Positions 26,540 to 36,661 of a DNA stretch of 64,000 bases are shown piece by piece; position 1 is the first letter of the stretch; each line of letters begins with the position of its first letter. The notes under the pieces were generated by a model. The model was not told the origin of the DNA. It saw nothing but the letters and a program-made list of their open reading frames with translations, and did no database searches. Made by a program: the position numbers and the translations under genes. This stretch comes from Paenibacillus agri (lineage in GTDB: Bacteria > Bacillota > Bacilli > Paenibacillales > Paenibacillaceae). The stretch covers positions 96,223-160,222 of the forward strand of contig NZ_JABWCS010000205.1 in NCBI RefSeq assembly GCF_013359945.1. The letters are read 5' to 3'.

Positions 26540-26568
26540 GAACGGTGCTATCCCAGGCCGTTCTTTTT
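26540..26568 (+). terminator. Terminator between uvrB and uvrA
   Basis: GAACGG / CCGTTC stem with a 12-base loop, followed by five T. It probably only partly separates uvrB from uvrA. The rest of the 222-base gap shows no clear second promoter. Confidence 0.6.
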
Positions 26569-26719
26569 AGATCATTCCTCTGTACGGCTTTCAGTTCAGT
26601 CGATCCATTCCGCACAATCCCACCCATCACTACAGTTTCTTGAGCGATATCCTGAGAGTTTTAGCTGTTCGGGTCTAGCCGGAAGGTTAAGTGGGGTGGG
26701 TGAACTCTAGGAGGTTATA

Positions 26720-29596
26720 GTGTTGGCGAACGAAAATATTGTAATTAAAGGCGCTAGGGCGCACAATCTTAAAAATATAGACGTGACGATCCCCCGTGAC
26801 CGCTTCGTCGTGCTGACGGGACTTAGTGGTTCCGGCAAATCGTCGCTGGCGTTCGACACGATTTATGCTGAAGGGCAGCGACGTTACGTTGAATCGCTGT
26901 CGGCCTACGCACGCCAGTTTCTGGGACAAATGGAGAAGCCAGATGTAGACTCCATCGATGGATTGTCGCCAGCAATCTCCATCGACCAGAAGACCACTAG
27001 CCGCAACCCTCGTTCCACGGTAGGGACGGTCACAGAAATCTATGATTACCTGCGGCTTTTGTTCGCACGTATCGGTCATCCGCATTGCCCGGACCATGGT
27101 ATTGAAATCACTTCGCAGACAGTTGAACAGATGGTGGATCGTATTATGCAGTATCCAGAACGGACACGTCTGCAGATACTGGCTCCTGTGATTTCAGGAC
27201 GTAAGGGAGAGCATAAAGGTCTTTTCACGGATATTTCCAAGCAAGGCTTTGTTCGCGTGCGCGTGGATGGTGAATTGCGTGATGTGAGCGAGGATATCGA
27301 GCTGGAGAAGAACAAGAAGCATACCATCGAAGTAGTTGTGGACCGGATTGTCATCAAGGAAGATATCGAGACCCGGCTGACAGATTCCATTGAGACTGCG
27401 CTGAAGTTGTCGGGCGGCAAAATCCTCGTTGATATTATTGACCAGGAAGAGTTGCTGTTCAGCTCCAACTTCGCATGCCCAGTCTGTGGATTTAGTATCG
27501 AAGAATTGGCGCCGCGGATGTTCTCTTTCAACAGCCCGTTTGGAGCTTGCGGTGAGTGCGATGGTCTTGGTGTGAAAATGGTGGTCGATCCTGATCTGTT
27601 GATTCCAGATACGGGGAAATCTATTGAAGACGGGGCCTTCCTGGCCTGGACCGGAAGTACCTCCAATTACTACCCGCAATTTTTGAAGTCTGTCTGTGAG
27701 CATTTTAATATTCCGCAAGACATACCGGTAAGCGAACTAACACCGGATCATATGGATAAGCTGTTGAACGGCACCGGTAGTGAGAAGATACGCTTCCGTT
27801 ACGAGAATGATTTTGGGCAAAAGAAAGATGCTTTGGTTGCCTTTGAAGGTATCATTCCCAATCTGGAGCGTCGCTACCGCGAGACGGCTTCGGACGGGAT
27901 CCGTGAGTTCATCGAAGGGTTTATGAGCGCGAAGCCTTGTCATGTCTGCAAAGGTAAACGCCTCAAGAGAGAGATTCTGGCAGTGACGATCAATGATCGC
28001 AATATTGCTGATGTTACGGATCTTTCTATTGGTGATTGCGAGCATTTCTTTGAACATGTTGTTCTTTCTGAGAAAGAGCAAGCGATTGCCAACTTGATTC
28101 TCAAAGAAATCAGCAGCCGTCTCGGCTTTTTGGTAAACGTAGGCCTGGATTACCTGACACTCAGCCGGGCAGCAGGCTCCTTGTCCGGAGGGGAAGCACA
28201 GCGTATCCGGCTGGCGACTCAGATTGGCTCCAGCCTCATGGGCGTACTGTATATTCTGGATGAGCCGAGTATTGGGTTGCACCAGCGTGATAATGATCGT
28301 TTGATTTCTACCCTTGCGCATATGCGTGATCTTGGCAACACCTTGATTGTGGTAGAGCATGATGAGGACACGATGATGGCTGCCGATTATATCATTGATA
28401 TCGGCCCAGGTGCAGGGATTCATGGAGGACAAGTCATTGCTCAGGGTACGCCGGAAGAGATTATGAAGGACCCTAATTCCTTGACGGGAGAATATTTAAG
28501 CGGTCGGAAATTTATCCCTGTCACCTCCAAGCGTCGTCCGACGGATGATCGTTGGCTGGAGATCCGTGGTGCTAAAGAGAATAATCTGAAGAACGTCAAT
28601 GTTAAAATCCCACTTGGTGTCTTTACGGCTGTAACAGGCGTATCGGGGTCCGGCAAGTCTTCGTTGGTCAATGAGATTTTGTATAAGAGTCTCGCTCGCC
28701 ATCTGAACAAAGCAGTGAAGGTTCGTCCGGGACTGCACAAGGAGATCAGAGGGCTTGAGAATCTGGACAAGGTGATTGAAATTGACCAGTCGCCAATCGG
28801 ACGGACTCCGCGTTCTAATCCGGCCACGTATACCGGCGTGTTCGATGACATTCGTGATCTGTTCGCCAAGACTAATGAGGCTAAAGTACGTGGCTTCCAG
28901 AAGGGACGTTTCAGCTTCAACGTCAAGGGTGGGCGTTGCGAGGCCTGCCGTGGGGACGGAATCATCAAGATCGAGATGCACTTCCTGCCTGACGTCTATG
29001 TGCCTTGTGAGGTCTGCAAAGGCAAGCGATATAATCGTGAGACTCTGGAAGTAAAATATAAAGGCAAAAATATTTCCGATGTGCTTGAAATGACTGTGGA
29101 GGATGCGACGGAATTCTTCGTTAACATTCCGCGTATTCACCGTAAAATGCAGACGTTGCTTGATGTTGGTCTCGGGTACATCAAGATTGGCCAGCCGGGA
29201 ACGACACTGTCCGGCGGGGAAGCACAGCGTGTGAAGCTGGCTTCTGAATTGTACCGCCGCAGCACAGGCAAGACTCTGTATATCCTGGACGAGCCTACTA
29301 CCGGGTTGCATGTGGATGACATCGGCCGCCTGCTGGAAGTGCTACACCGCCTTGTAGACTCCGGAGAATCTGTGCTGGTCATTGAGCATAATCTGGATGT
29401 CATCAAGACCGCCGATTATCTGATCGATATGGGACCAGAAGGCGGCAGCGGTGGAGGAACAGTGCTGGCTACAGGCACACCAGAGAAGTTGATTACTGTT
29501 GAGGCATCCTACACGGGCAGATACCTGAAGCCCATCCTGCTCCGGGACACGGAACGGACCGAAGCTCTGCGATTGGAGACATCGGATATTAGCTAG
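26720..29596 (+). CDS. uvrA: Excinuclease ABC subunit A
   Basis: A 958-residue UvrA, the damage-recognition ATPase of nucleotide excision repair. It has two ABC modules: Walker [10 protein letters not shown] (about 31-39) and GVSGSGKSS (about 640), with two LSGGEAQR signatures. Zinc sites are visible: CPVC with CGEC around residue 255-280 and CEAC with CEVC around 740-770. The start is GTG behind TAGGAGG; ending at RLETSDIS it is close to the usual family length. The first module carries the insertion domain that contacts UvrB and DNA. Confidence 0.98.
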   Translation: MLANENIVIKGARAHNLKNIDVTIPRDRFVVLTGLSGSGKSSLAFDTIYAEGQRRYVESLSAYARQFLGQMEKPDVDSIDGLSPAISIDQKTTSRNPRSTVGTVTEIYDYLRLLFARIGHPHCPDHGIEITSQTVEQMVDRIMQYPERTRLQILAPVISGRKGEHKGLFTDISKQGFVRVRVDGELRDVSEDIELEKNKKHTIEVVVDRIVIKEDIETRLTDSIETALKLSGGKILVDIIDQEELLFSSNFACPVCGFSIEELAPRMFSFNSPFGACGECDGLGVKMVVDPDLLIPDTGKSIEDGAFLAWTGSTSNYYPQFLKSVCEHFNIPQDIPVSELTPDHMDKLLNGTGSEKIRFRYENDFGQKKDALVAFEGIIPNLERRYRETASDGIREFIEGFMSAKPCHVCKGKRLKREILAVTINDRNIADVTDLSIGDCEHFFEHVVLSEKEQAIANLILKEISSRLGFLVNVGLDYLTLSRAAGSLSGGEAQRIRLATQIGSSLMGVLYILDEPSIGLHQRDNDRLISTLAHMRDLGNTLIVVEHDEDTMMAADYIIDIGPGAGIHGGQVIAQGTPEEIMKDPNSLTGEYLSGRKFIPVTSKRRPTDDRWLEIRGAKENNLKNVNVKIPLGVFTAVTGVSGSGKSSLVNEILYKSLARHLNKAVKVRPGLHKEIRGLENLDKVIEIDQSPIGRTPRSNPATYTGVFDDIRDLFAKTNEAKVRGFQKGRFSFNVKGGRCEACRGDGIIKIEMHFLPDVYVPCEVCKGKRYNRETLEVKYKGKNISDVLEMTVEDATEFFVNIPRIHRKMQTLLDVGLGYIKIGQPGTTLSGGEAQRVKLASELYRRSTGKTLYILDEPTTGLHVDDIGRLLEVLHRLVDSGESVLVIEHNLDVIKTADYLIDMGPEGGSGGGTVLATGTPEKLITVEASYTGRYLKPILLRDTERTEALRLETSDIS

Positions 29597-29612
29597 AGGA
29601 TGTATATTAAGT

Positions 29613-29643
29613 AGAGGGCCACGCGATAGCGTGGCTCTTTTTA
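29613..29643 (+). terminator. Terminator after uvrA
   Basis: A stem GGCCACGC / GCGTGGCT with a 4-base loop and five T follows uvrA by 17 bases. The rest of the 319-base gap to 29915 is AT-rich. It contains TTGCGC-N17-TAACAT (about 29829-29857), a weak candidate promoter for the next gene. Confidence 0.85.
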
Positions 29644-29915
29644 CATAGCCAAAAGAAGGGTAAGCTTATACAAGCTGAACAAAAAAAGTAAAAGCAAGCG
29701 AGATGGCACAGAGGGGAGAGTTTGGGATCATCCCTTTTTGTAAATGATGAAAATCATCTCTTTTAAGTGAAAAATGGATGAAAATTATATTATTTATGAC
29801 ATTTACCTCATTTTTTGCACAATACCTCTTGCGCAGCCCAAATGGTAGCGATAACATAGAAGGGAATATGGGAATAGAGGCGCTTGCTTGACAAAACTTT
29901 TGAGGAGGTATCGCC

Positions 29916-30125
29916 ATGCTGCTTGCAGAAGCTGCCGCGCAAGAACCGTCTAAATTTCATACCTTTGATGTATTCATGATTTTGTTCACGATCCTCATCT
30001 TGGTTGGGGTGGTACGGCTGCTGAAGGCTCCGCAGAAGAACAAATTCGCCATTGCTTTTGGTGCAGTGAGCTTGCTTGTCTTCGTCGTTTCCGATTATGC
30101 CATGGTGATGAACTGGTTGAGCTAG
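29916..30125 (+). CDS. Small two-span membrane protein (possibly DUF2759)
   Basis: A 69-residue protein with a short polar N-terminus, two hydrophobic segments (about 17-35 and 44-66) and a basic connector (KAPQKNK). The layout, a positive turn followed by FAIAFGAVSLLVF, recalls the small DUF2759 proteins of Bacillales, but this is memory-based and unconfirmed. The ribosome site GAGGAGGTAT is very strong and a terminator follows. In B. subtilis another small membrane protein, CsbA, neighbours uvrBA; I do not see enough similarity to call it that. Confidence 0.7.
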   Translation: MLLAEAAAQEPSKFHTFDVFMILFTILILVGVVRLLKAPQKNKFAIAFGAVSLLVFVVSDYAMVMNWLS

Positions 30126-30165
30126 AATAAGGGAAATCCAGGATAACTGAAAAGTGAAGTCCGAA

Positions 30166-30205
30166 AGACTCCTTTACCGCCGTGGCGAAATAAAGGTGTC
30201 TTTTT
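30166..30205 (+). terminator. Terminator after the small membrane protein
   Basis: AGACTCCTTTA / TAAAGGTGTCT imperfect stem with a T-rich tail, 41 bases after the stop. It separates this gene from the U32-family gene. Confidence 0.7.
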
Positions 30206-30346
30206 ATTTGCGATAGAAGCGGATTATGTACAATCGGGGTTATATTAAATATTGGCAAACACATGGCGAATAGGTGTGATTTTTGATACAATAAATAAGT
30301 TAAACGTATAGAAATGACCCGTCTTGGACGGTTTGGGAGGATATAA

Positions 30347-32899
30347 ATGAAAGAGCAGGACATACGCAGAGAAGACGTGGAGTTGCTGGCTCCGGCTGGT
30401 GACTGGGACTGTATGCGGGCGGCTGTGGCGAACGGAGCGGACGCTGTCTTTTTTGGCGTAGAGAAATTTAATGCACGGGCTAGAGCGAACAACTTCCGCA
30501 TGGACGAGCTGCCGGAGATTATGGCTTTTCTACACAGCTATGGTGTAAAAGGCTTTCTGACCTTTAATATACTTGTGTTTGAGAATGAACTACCTGAAGC
30601 AAAGGAACTGATCGATGCCTGCGTGGATGCGGGTGTTGATGCGGTGATTGTACAGGATTTGGGACTGGTTAAGCTGATCCGCGAGATCTCCCCGGATTTC
30701 CCGATTCATGGTTCCACGCAGATGACCATTACTTCGCCGGAGGCGGTTGAATTTACAAAGCCGTTCGGGATGGAACGTGTGGTACTGGGCCGCGAAAATA
30801 ACTTGAAGCAGATTCGCATGATCGGTGATCAGGCGCGTTTGCCGATGGAAGTATTCGTTCATGGCGCGCTGTGCGTCTCCTATTCCGGTCAATGTCTGAC
30901 CTCGGAAATGTGGGGCGGGCGCTCCGCCAACCGTGGGGAATGTGCTCAGGCCTGCCGTTTGCCATATGACCTGATGGTCGATGGTGAGATCAAACCGATG
31001 GGTGATGTGACTTACCTGCTCTCGCCGAAGGACTTGGCGGCTATCGAACTGATGCCAGAGTTGATTGAAGCGGGCGTAACGTCCTTTAAAATTGAAGGAC
31101 GTCTTAAAACCCCTGAGTATGTAGCTAACGTGGTTAGCAAATACCGTAAGGCCATCGACCGTTACTTTGATGGTGAGTGGTCTGCGCCATCTAAGGAAGA
31201 AATGCGCGAGCTGCAGCAGAGCTTTTCGCGGGGCTTCACACATGGTTTCTTAGATGGGACGAACAATAAGAAGCTGGTTGACGGGACTTTCCCGAAAAGC
31301 CGTGGTGTCTACCTGGGTACGGTTGAACAAATTCTGCGCGACGGTGTAGTCTGCCGCATTCACGCACCGCTCAAACGCGGTGACGGGATTGTATTCGACG
31401 CAGGCGATCCAACAAAGAAGGAAGAAGGCGGACGTGTCTACGACTTGCGTCGTAAAGGCGTAAAGCTGGAAGGTGAAGCCGGTGAAGGCTGGGTTGTTGA
31501 TATTATTGCTGGACGTAATGATGTGGATCTTCGCCGTCTGCATGTCGGTGACCGGATCTGGAAAACCAATGACCCAGCGCTGGACAAAGCGTTGCGTCAG
31601 TCTTACGAGACTGAGAAGCCATACCGGGTATTCCCGGTTCAGGTGAAGGTCAGTGGCCGCGCCGGTGAGAAGCTGGAGACTTGGTGGACGGACACGCAAA
31701 AGGGCGTGACAGTCCAGGTGGATTCGGAGCTTGCGCTGGAGACTGCGCAAAAGCGTCCGATGGACGCCGCCCTGCTGGAAGAACAATTCGGCCGCTTGGG
31801 CGGCACGGTGTTCCAGCTAGAGGCGCTGGAGTCGCATCTGGAAGGCGACGTCATCGTGCCTATGCGCGAGCTGAACAGCATCCGCCGCCGCGCGGTGGAG
31901 CTGCTTGCGGGCGAGCGCCCGAAACCGCCCGTCTACGTGAAACGGGCGGTAGAGGTCTACGGCGACGCGACCCGCAGGGGCGTCGCTGAAGCAGCCATCC
32001 CGGCTGTGCGGGATGGCTGGGGTGTGAGCGGCGCGGCAGGACTTACCGCGCTGTGCCGCAGCCTCCCGCAGGTTGAGGCTGCACTCAAGGCCGGCGTGAA
32101 GAACATTTACGCCGACTTTGAGTTCATCAAGCAGTTCCCGGCAGCCGTGGAGGCTGTGCGGGCTGCGGGCGCAAGCATTGCGCTGGCAACGCCGCGTATC
32201 CACATGCCGAACGAGAACGGCTACCATGCTAACATCCTGCGTCTTCAGCCGGATGCGGTGCTGGTGCGCAATACAGGCGCATTGTATTACTATCTGCGCC
32301 GCCGGATGGAACAGCCGGATGCTGTTCATCCACGATTGATTGGCGACTTCTCGCTGAATATCGCCAATCACAAGGCCGTTGACCTGTTCTTGGAAGCCGG
32401 ATGCGATATGGTGACACCATCCTACGATCTGAACATTCAACAAATGGTGGATCTGCTAGGCCGCAGTGATACCTCGCGGATGGAGATCGTAATCCATCAG
32501 CATCTACCGATGTTCCACACTGAGCACTGCGTGTATTGTACCTTCATGAGCGAAGGAACAGACTACACGAACTGCGGACGGCCGTGCGAAGAGCATCGGG
32601 CGTCTCTCCAGGACCGGATCGGTATGTCCCACCCTGTACGTGTGGATGAGGGCTGCCGTAACACAGTGTATAACGCCGTAGAACAATCCGGTGCAGAGTA
32701 TTTGAACAACTTCCGTGAGCTGGGAGTCTCCTCATACCGGGTAGAGTTCCTGGAAGAGACACCTGAACAGGTGGCTGAGGTAATCAGCTTGTACAGCCGT
32801 GCACTGCGTGGTGAAATCTCCGGCACCCAAGTATGGAAGAGCCTCAAGGCTACCAACCAGCTTGGTGTTACCCGCGGACAACTTGTGAATGCAAAATAA
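30347..32899 (+). CDS. U32-family protein with DUF3656-type C-terminus (RlhA-like)
   Basis: An 850-residue protein of the U32 'peptidase' family. The TIM-barrel domain (about 8-310) contains the family signature near residue 167 (MEVFVHGALCVSYSGQC, with further Cys at RGECAQAC), which supplies conserved cysteines. A long C-terminal part (about 380-850) matches the DUF3656-containing architecture and has a second Cys cluster (CVYCTFM, CGRPCEEH). Relatives such as E. coli RlhA hydroxylate 23S rRNA rather than cleave protein, so an RNA-modifying role is likelier than proteolysis. The segment from about 31700 to 32200 is unusually GC-rich. Confidence 0.85.
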   Translation: MKEQDIRREDVELLAPAGDWDCMRAAVANGADAVFFGVEKFNARARANNFRMDELPEIMAFLHSYGVKGFLTFNILVFENELPEAKELIDACVDAGVDAVIVQDLGLVKLIREISPDFPIHGSTQMTITSPEAVEFTKPFGMERVVLGRENNLKQIRMIGDQARLPMEVFVHGALCVSYSGQCLTSEMWGGRSANRGECAQACRLPYDLMVDGEIKPMGDVTYLLSPKDLAAIELMPELIEAGVTSFKIEGRLKTPEYVANVVSKYRKAIDRYFDGEWSAPSKEEMRELQQSFSRGFTHGFLDGTNNKKLVDGTFPKSRGVYLGTVEQILRDGVVCRIHAPLKRGDGIVFDAGDPTKKEEGGRVYDLRRKGVKLEGEAGEGWVVDIIAGRNDVDLRRLHVGDRIWKTNDPALDKALRQSYETEKPYRVFPVQVKVSGRAGEKLETWWTDTQKGVTVQVDSELALETAQKRPMDAALLEEQFGRLGGTVFQLEALESHLEGDVIVPMRELNSIRRRAVELLAGERPKPPVYVKRAVEVYGDATRRGVAEAAIPAVRDGWGVSGAAGLTALCRSLPQVEAALKAGVKNIYADFEFIKQFPAAVEAVRAAGASIALATPRIHMPNENGYHANILRLQPDAVLVRNTGALYYYLRRRMEQPDAVHPRLIGDFSLNIANHKAVDLFLEAGCDMVTPSYDLNIQQMVDLLGRSDTSRMEIVIHQHLPMFHTEHCVYCTFMSEGTDYTNCGRPCEEHRASLQDRIGMSHPVRVDEGCRNTVYNAVEQSGAEYLNNFRELGVSSYRVEFLEETPEQVAEVISLYSRALRGEISGTQVWKSLKATNQLGVTRGQLVNAK

Positions 32900-32914
32900 T
32901 TAAAGATATACACA

Positions 32915-32964
32915 ACAGGTGGACAAACACGGGAAATCTCCCGGATTGTCCGCCTGTTTTATTA
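32915..32964 (+). terminator. Terminator after the U32-family gene
   Basis: A long imperfect stem (ACAGGTGGACAA with inner CGGGA/TCCCG, closing at TTGTCCGCCTGT) is followed by a T-rich tail. Confidence 0.85.
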
Positions 32965-33014
32965 TAAGGGATTTGGGTGGATAGAGTATTCAGCAATTTT
33001 TAAGGAGCACTGAA

Positions 33015-33044
33015 CTGCCATAAATGGGATATTACTGTTATAAT
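33015..33044 (+). promoter_or_regulatory. Candidate galU promoter with extended -10
   Basis: CTGCCA, 18 bases, then TGTTATAAT (hexamer 33039-33044). The same TGTTATAATTAA string occurs before the antiporter and the small membrane protein. It lies 70 bases before the chosen galU start. Confidence 0.45.
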
Positions 33045-33113
33045 TAAAAAATATATATGCTAATTCGTCATCTGCGAGATATCGAATTGATTATAATAGA
33101 AGGAGCCTATGTC

Positions 33114-34001
33114 ATGAAGATTCGTAAGGCCATTATCCCGGCTGCCGGTCTCGGCACACGCTTTTTGCCTGCGACCAAGGCCATGCCCAAAGAAATGCTA
33201 CCCATTGTAGATAAGCCAACTATCCAGTACATTGTAGAGGAAGCTGTAGCTTCCGGCATTGAGGACATTATTATCGTAACGGGGAAAGGCAAACGTGCGA
33301 TTGAGGACCATTTTGACAATTCGTTCGAACTGGAGTTCAATTTGGCCGAGAAACAGAAGTGGGAACTGCTGGAATCTGTCCGCAAGTCATCCGAAATGGC
33401 TGACATCCACTATATTCGGCAAAAGGAACCGAGAGGTCTCGGTCATGCCATCTGGTGCGCACGCAAGTTCATCGGGGACGAGCCGTTCGCCGTTCTGCTC
33501 GGTGACGACATTGTCGAATCAAATAAGCCCTGTCTGAAACAAATGATTGAGGTCTATGACCAATATAAATCCTCTATTGTCGGTGTTCAACCTGTGCCTT
33601 GGGAAGAGGTGTCCCGATATGGCGTCGTGGATGCAGTTCCTATCGCTGATCGGGTCTACAAAGCCAACCGCCTTGTGGAGAAGCCTAAACGCGAGGATGC
33701 GCCCTCTAACCTGGCCATACTAGGCCGATATATCCTGACTCCACGGATATTCGATATGCTGGGTGAGCAACAGGTGGGTGTAGGCGGAGAAATCCAGCTT
33801 ACCGATGCCATAGCACGCCTAAGTGAAGTGGAGCGGATTATTGCCTATGATTTTGAAGGCCACCGTCATGATGTTGGTGAGAAAATGGGCTTTATTCAAA
33901 CCACAATACATTATGCACTCCAGCATGAAGATTTAAAAGACGATTTGCTTCTTTATCTCAAAGAGATCATAGAGAGTGAAGCAGCTAAAGCGACGAAATA
34001 G
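33114..34001 (+). CDS. galU: UTP-glucose-1-phosphate uridylyltransferase
   Basis: A 295-residue nucleotidyltransferase with the N-terminal signature [25 protein letters not shown], shown here in part as [13 protein letters not shown]. It also has conserved [20 protein letters not shown] and GDDIVES. It makes UDP-glucose for glycolipids, teichoic acid and exopolysaccharide. The ATG at 33114, eight bases after AAGGAG, gives the standard GtaB/GalU N-terminus; an upstream in-frame start at 33057 would add 19 unlikely residues. It stands at the edge of the glycan locus and may feed it. Confidence 0.95.
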   Translation: MKIRKAIIPAAGLGTRFLPATKAMPKEMLPIVDKPTIQYIVEEAVASGIEDIIIVTGKGKRAIEDHFDNSFELEFNLAEKQKWELLESVRKSSEMADIHYIRQKEPRGLGHAIWCARKFIGDEPFAVLLGDDIVESNKPCLKQMIEVYDQYKSSIVGVQPVPWEEVSRYGVVDAVPIADRVYKANRLVEKPKREDAPSNLAILGRYILTPRIFDMLGEQQVGVGGEIQLTDAIARLSEVERIIAYDFEGHRHDVGEKMGFIQTTIHYALQHEDLKDDLLLYLKEIIESEAAKATK

Positions 34002-34022
34002 TCGACTTTCATCTACTAAATG

Positions 34023-34068
34023 CAAAACACGGGTAACTATCCTCTCAAGGAAGGTACCCGTGTTTTTG
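34023..34068. terminator. Bidirectional terminator between galU and the ligase gene
   Basis: AAAACACGGGTA / TACCCGTGTTTT inverted repeat, with T-rich flanks on both strands, between two convergent genes. Confidence 0.85.
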
Positions 34069-34090
34069 TGTAATGCATGTATTCAGGTAT

Positions 34091-36547
34091 TTAGAATTGC
34101 GTGGCTACAATTTCATCGATTTGTGCTGCTTCTGTAGGCTCAGCAGCGATTAACTGATCGTATACTGCTTGATCCTGACCACCATTTTTCTTCAGTGCCG
34201 CCAAGTACCAGCGAGCAATTTCACGGTTGTTCAGATCGGTGTAATCTTGACCGAGACCAAGCTTTAGCGTTTCAGCTGCTGCCTCAATCTGTCCGGACAT
34301 ATATTGCATTTTACCGGCATTTAGCGCGATAACCGGAGTGACCGAGAACGGCCGTCCTTGCAGTTGTTCCGGAGGGAGTGTCTTAAGATGTTCTACACCA
34401 GCTACAACATGGTCATAGGCTGCCAGTCCTGTTTTGAAATATTCCTGTTCTTTTGCTGAATCCTTCTGGTTGTACGCTTCCTGACCGAGCGCGAAAGAAT
34501 TGCTGATCAGCGCGCTGTACCATTCGATGTCCCAATTGAACTTGTCGGCATTATCCCGGTACACGGCTAGAGCCAGATCTTTTTGACCCTTGAGGTTGTA
34601 ATAGGCCACCAGTTGGTTCAACAGATTCTTATTATACGGTTCATCCTTAAGCGCGCGGGTTACCAGGCTATAGGATTCGTTCAGGTACTGCTCATCCTGG
34701 GTTTGGTTATAGACTTGCTGATCCATTAAAGAGAGGTAAACTACCGATTCAGGATGAGTCGGACGGTTCTTCAAAGCTTTGGTAAGAGAGGCTTTGATCT
34801 CTTCATAGGATTGGCTGACACCCATAAGTCTCTTGGCACTGACTGCAGCATTGCTGGAGCTGATGTAGGTCACTGAGAGGAACAGTAGGAACAAGGAACC
34901 TAACGTAATTACCGCCAGATATCCTAGGCGAAGCCCAGCTTTGTTCCAATTCCGGCGTAGTGGTTTGCTGTCCATGACAGCAGCCATTCCGGCCAGGCCA
35001 AGAAACACAAGAATGCCCATAAACGCATAACTCATGTTGAAGTCCAGCAAGCTGTGAATAAGAATGGAAAGCGTAATAATGAGAAAGAAAAATCCGTTAT
35101 TGAACTCATCTTTGTCCCGTCTCACATACCCACGAATATATTTATAGAAGATATAGAGAATGAAGCCCATGAATACAATGAAACCTAAAATACCAACCTC
35201 GATCAGGAACTGTAAAAAGAAGTTATGTACCTGACGGCTTGTATAAGGGTTGTTCTGGTAATGTTCATAAAGCGCAGACCATCCGCCACCGCCAGCACCA
35301 AGGATCGGATAATCCTTCACTACTTTGACAGCATCTTTGTAGAAGGTAAAGCGTTCAAGTACACTGTGCTGCTTAAAGTTGATATTTTCAAGACGTGTCT
35401 CGATATTGCCAGGCAAGATGCTCTTGGCGCTTGTACCAATAAGTAAGAACGCTATAAGACCAACCAGCACAACGGAACCCAGTGGAAGCCATAAGCCTGT
35501 CCATTTACGGGAAGCCCAGCTTCCGAGCTTTTCTTGCAGCCATGGAGCGGCAAAACGTTGGATGACCCAACCAAGACCCGCTACAACTACCGAAGCTCCA
35601 AGAAGGTAACCCCAGCCCTTGAGCGCTGCTGAAGAGGAGAAGGCAGTGTTTAATTCTATACCGAGATTCGTAACCTGGTTGGTAATGACTAGAGAAATCA
35701 ATCCGGCAATACCAAGATGGATGATCCACAGAATTTGCTGTGCAGGTTTTAAAAATAACAGAAGCAATATAAACACCACAGGCAACAGCACAAGACCGCC
35801 ACGTGAAAGTGTTAGCAGCAGGGACACGATGATGGGAACCAACATAAAACCGTGAGTCATTGTACCATACCATTTGCGTGAGCGTACCAACGCGAACACC
35901 GCAACGAATAGAAACGCCATCAGAAAAGCTGCATAGGTATTAGCATATTGAAAAATGGAAGTTAATCGAAGACCGTTGGAATCTGTCATCACAGCATCCA
36001 AATATTTACCGTTGCGCACAGTATTGGAGAACCAACCCACTAGACTACCGGCCAGTTTCCCGCTTCCAAGCCAATTCAGGAGACCAAAGCCTACAATGAG
36101 ATAAGCAATCGTAAGCACTGCGTTCTCAATGACAACATTTACTTGCTTTTGCTTCAAGAGATATAACGCTATAATGAATACAGCAGCGTACATGCTCTGA
36201 ATAAAGAACATATTCATAGCCATATAATGCGAAACAGCGACAAACAGCGACAATGCGTAGGTAATGGGGAGAAACACGGCAAACACAGCTACCAGGTCCC
36301 GCTGCTCGTCCAACTTGAACTTCTTGAAGTCTAAGCCCACCCAAACAAGTAGCATAAGTGCTCCAAGCAATGCAGATACATAGATTGGTTTCTCAAAGTC
36401 TACTAACTGCCCATTAAACAATCCCACCTGAAACGGGGTCCAGAATAAAAATAAAATAAAACCAACAACTAATGCCCACACCGGGCCCGATATCTTTGCA
36501 GCATTTCTCGACTGCACAGCGTTTTTACCGTATACTGGTTTCGACAC
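34091..36547 (-). CDS. O-antigen-ligase-family membrane protein with TPR-like tail (WsaB/WsfB-like)
   Basis: An 818-residue protein with about 12-14 membrane segments (to about residue 580). A Wzy_C-type external loop reads GAGGGGWSALYEHYQNNPYTS (given here in shortened form: GAGGGGWSALYEHY, then VHNFFLQFLIEVG). A C-terminal TPR-like helical region follows (about 590-818). O-antigen ligases and O-oligosaccharyltransferases share this plan. In S-layer glycan loci of Geobacillus and Paenibacillus alvei such a protein (WsaB, WsfB) is the proposed enzyme that transfers the finished glycan to protein. It starts with GTG behind AAAAGGAG and is divergent from the export genes. Confidence 0.75.
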   Translation of the reverse strand: MSKPVYGKNAVQSRNAAKISGPVWALVVGFILFLFWTPFQVGLFNGQLVDFEKPIYVSALLGALMLLVWVGLDFKKFKLDEQRDLVAVFAVFLPITYALSLFVAVSHYMAMNMFFIQSMYAAVFIIALYLLKQKQVNVVIENAVLTIAYLIVGFGLLNWLGSGKLAGSLVGWFSNTVRNGKYLDAVMTDSNGLRLTSIFQYANTYAAFLMAFLFVAVFALVRSRKWYGTMTHGFMLVPIIVSLLLTLSRGGLVLLPVVFILLLLFLKPAQQILWIIHLGIAGLISLVITNQVTNLGIELNTAFSSSAALKGWGYLLGASVVVAGLGWVIQRFAAPWLQEKLGSWASRKWTGLWLPLGSVVLVGLIAFLLIGTSAKSILPGNIETRLENINFKQHSVLERFTFYKDAVKVVKDYPILGAGGGGWSALYEHYQNNPYTSRQVHNFFLQFLIEVGILGFIVFMGFILYIFYKYIRGYVRRDKDEFNNGFFFLIITLSILIHSLLDFNMSYAFMGILVFLGLAGMAAVMDSKPLRRNWNKAGLRLGYLAVITLGSLFLLFLSVTYISSSNAAVSAKRLMGVSQSYEEIKASLTKALKNRPTHPESVVYLSLMDQQVYNQTQDEQYLNESYSLVTRALKDEPYNKNLLNQLVAYYNLKGQKDLALAVYRDNADKFNWDIEWYSALISNSFALGQEAYNQKDSAKEQEYFKTGLAAYDHVVAGVEHLKTLPPEQLQGRPFSVTPVIALNAGKMQYMSGQIEAAAETLKLGLGQDYTDLNNREIARWYLAALKKNGGQDQAVYDQLIAAEPTEAAQIDEIVATQF

Positions 36548-36599
36548 GTTATAATCTCCTTTTCCTGTAGGTACGACAATATTTTAGCATATGACTGAT

Positions 36600-36628
36600 T
36601 TGAATTAAACTTATATCCTTTGTAAAGT
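36600..36628 (+). promoter_or_regulatory. Weak candidate promoter of the glycan export operon
   Basis: TTGAAT (36600-36605), 17 bases, TAAAGT (36623-36628) in AT-rich DNA upstream of the exporter permease. Tentative, because AT-rich DNA throws up such matches often. Confidence 0.3.
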
Positions 36629-36661
36629 TAAACTCAATGAAATAGTTAGGAGAAATTTTGT

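Noticed and set aside
28496..29311. Antisense reading frame opposite uvrA
   Set aside because: A shadow of highly conserved uvrA coding sequence; no motifs or ribosome site.
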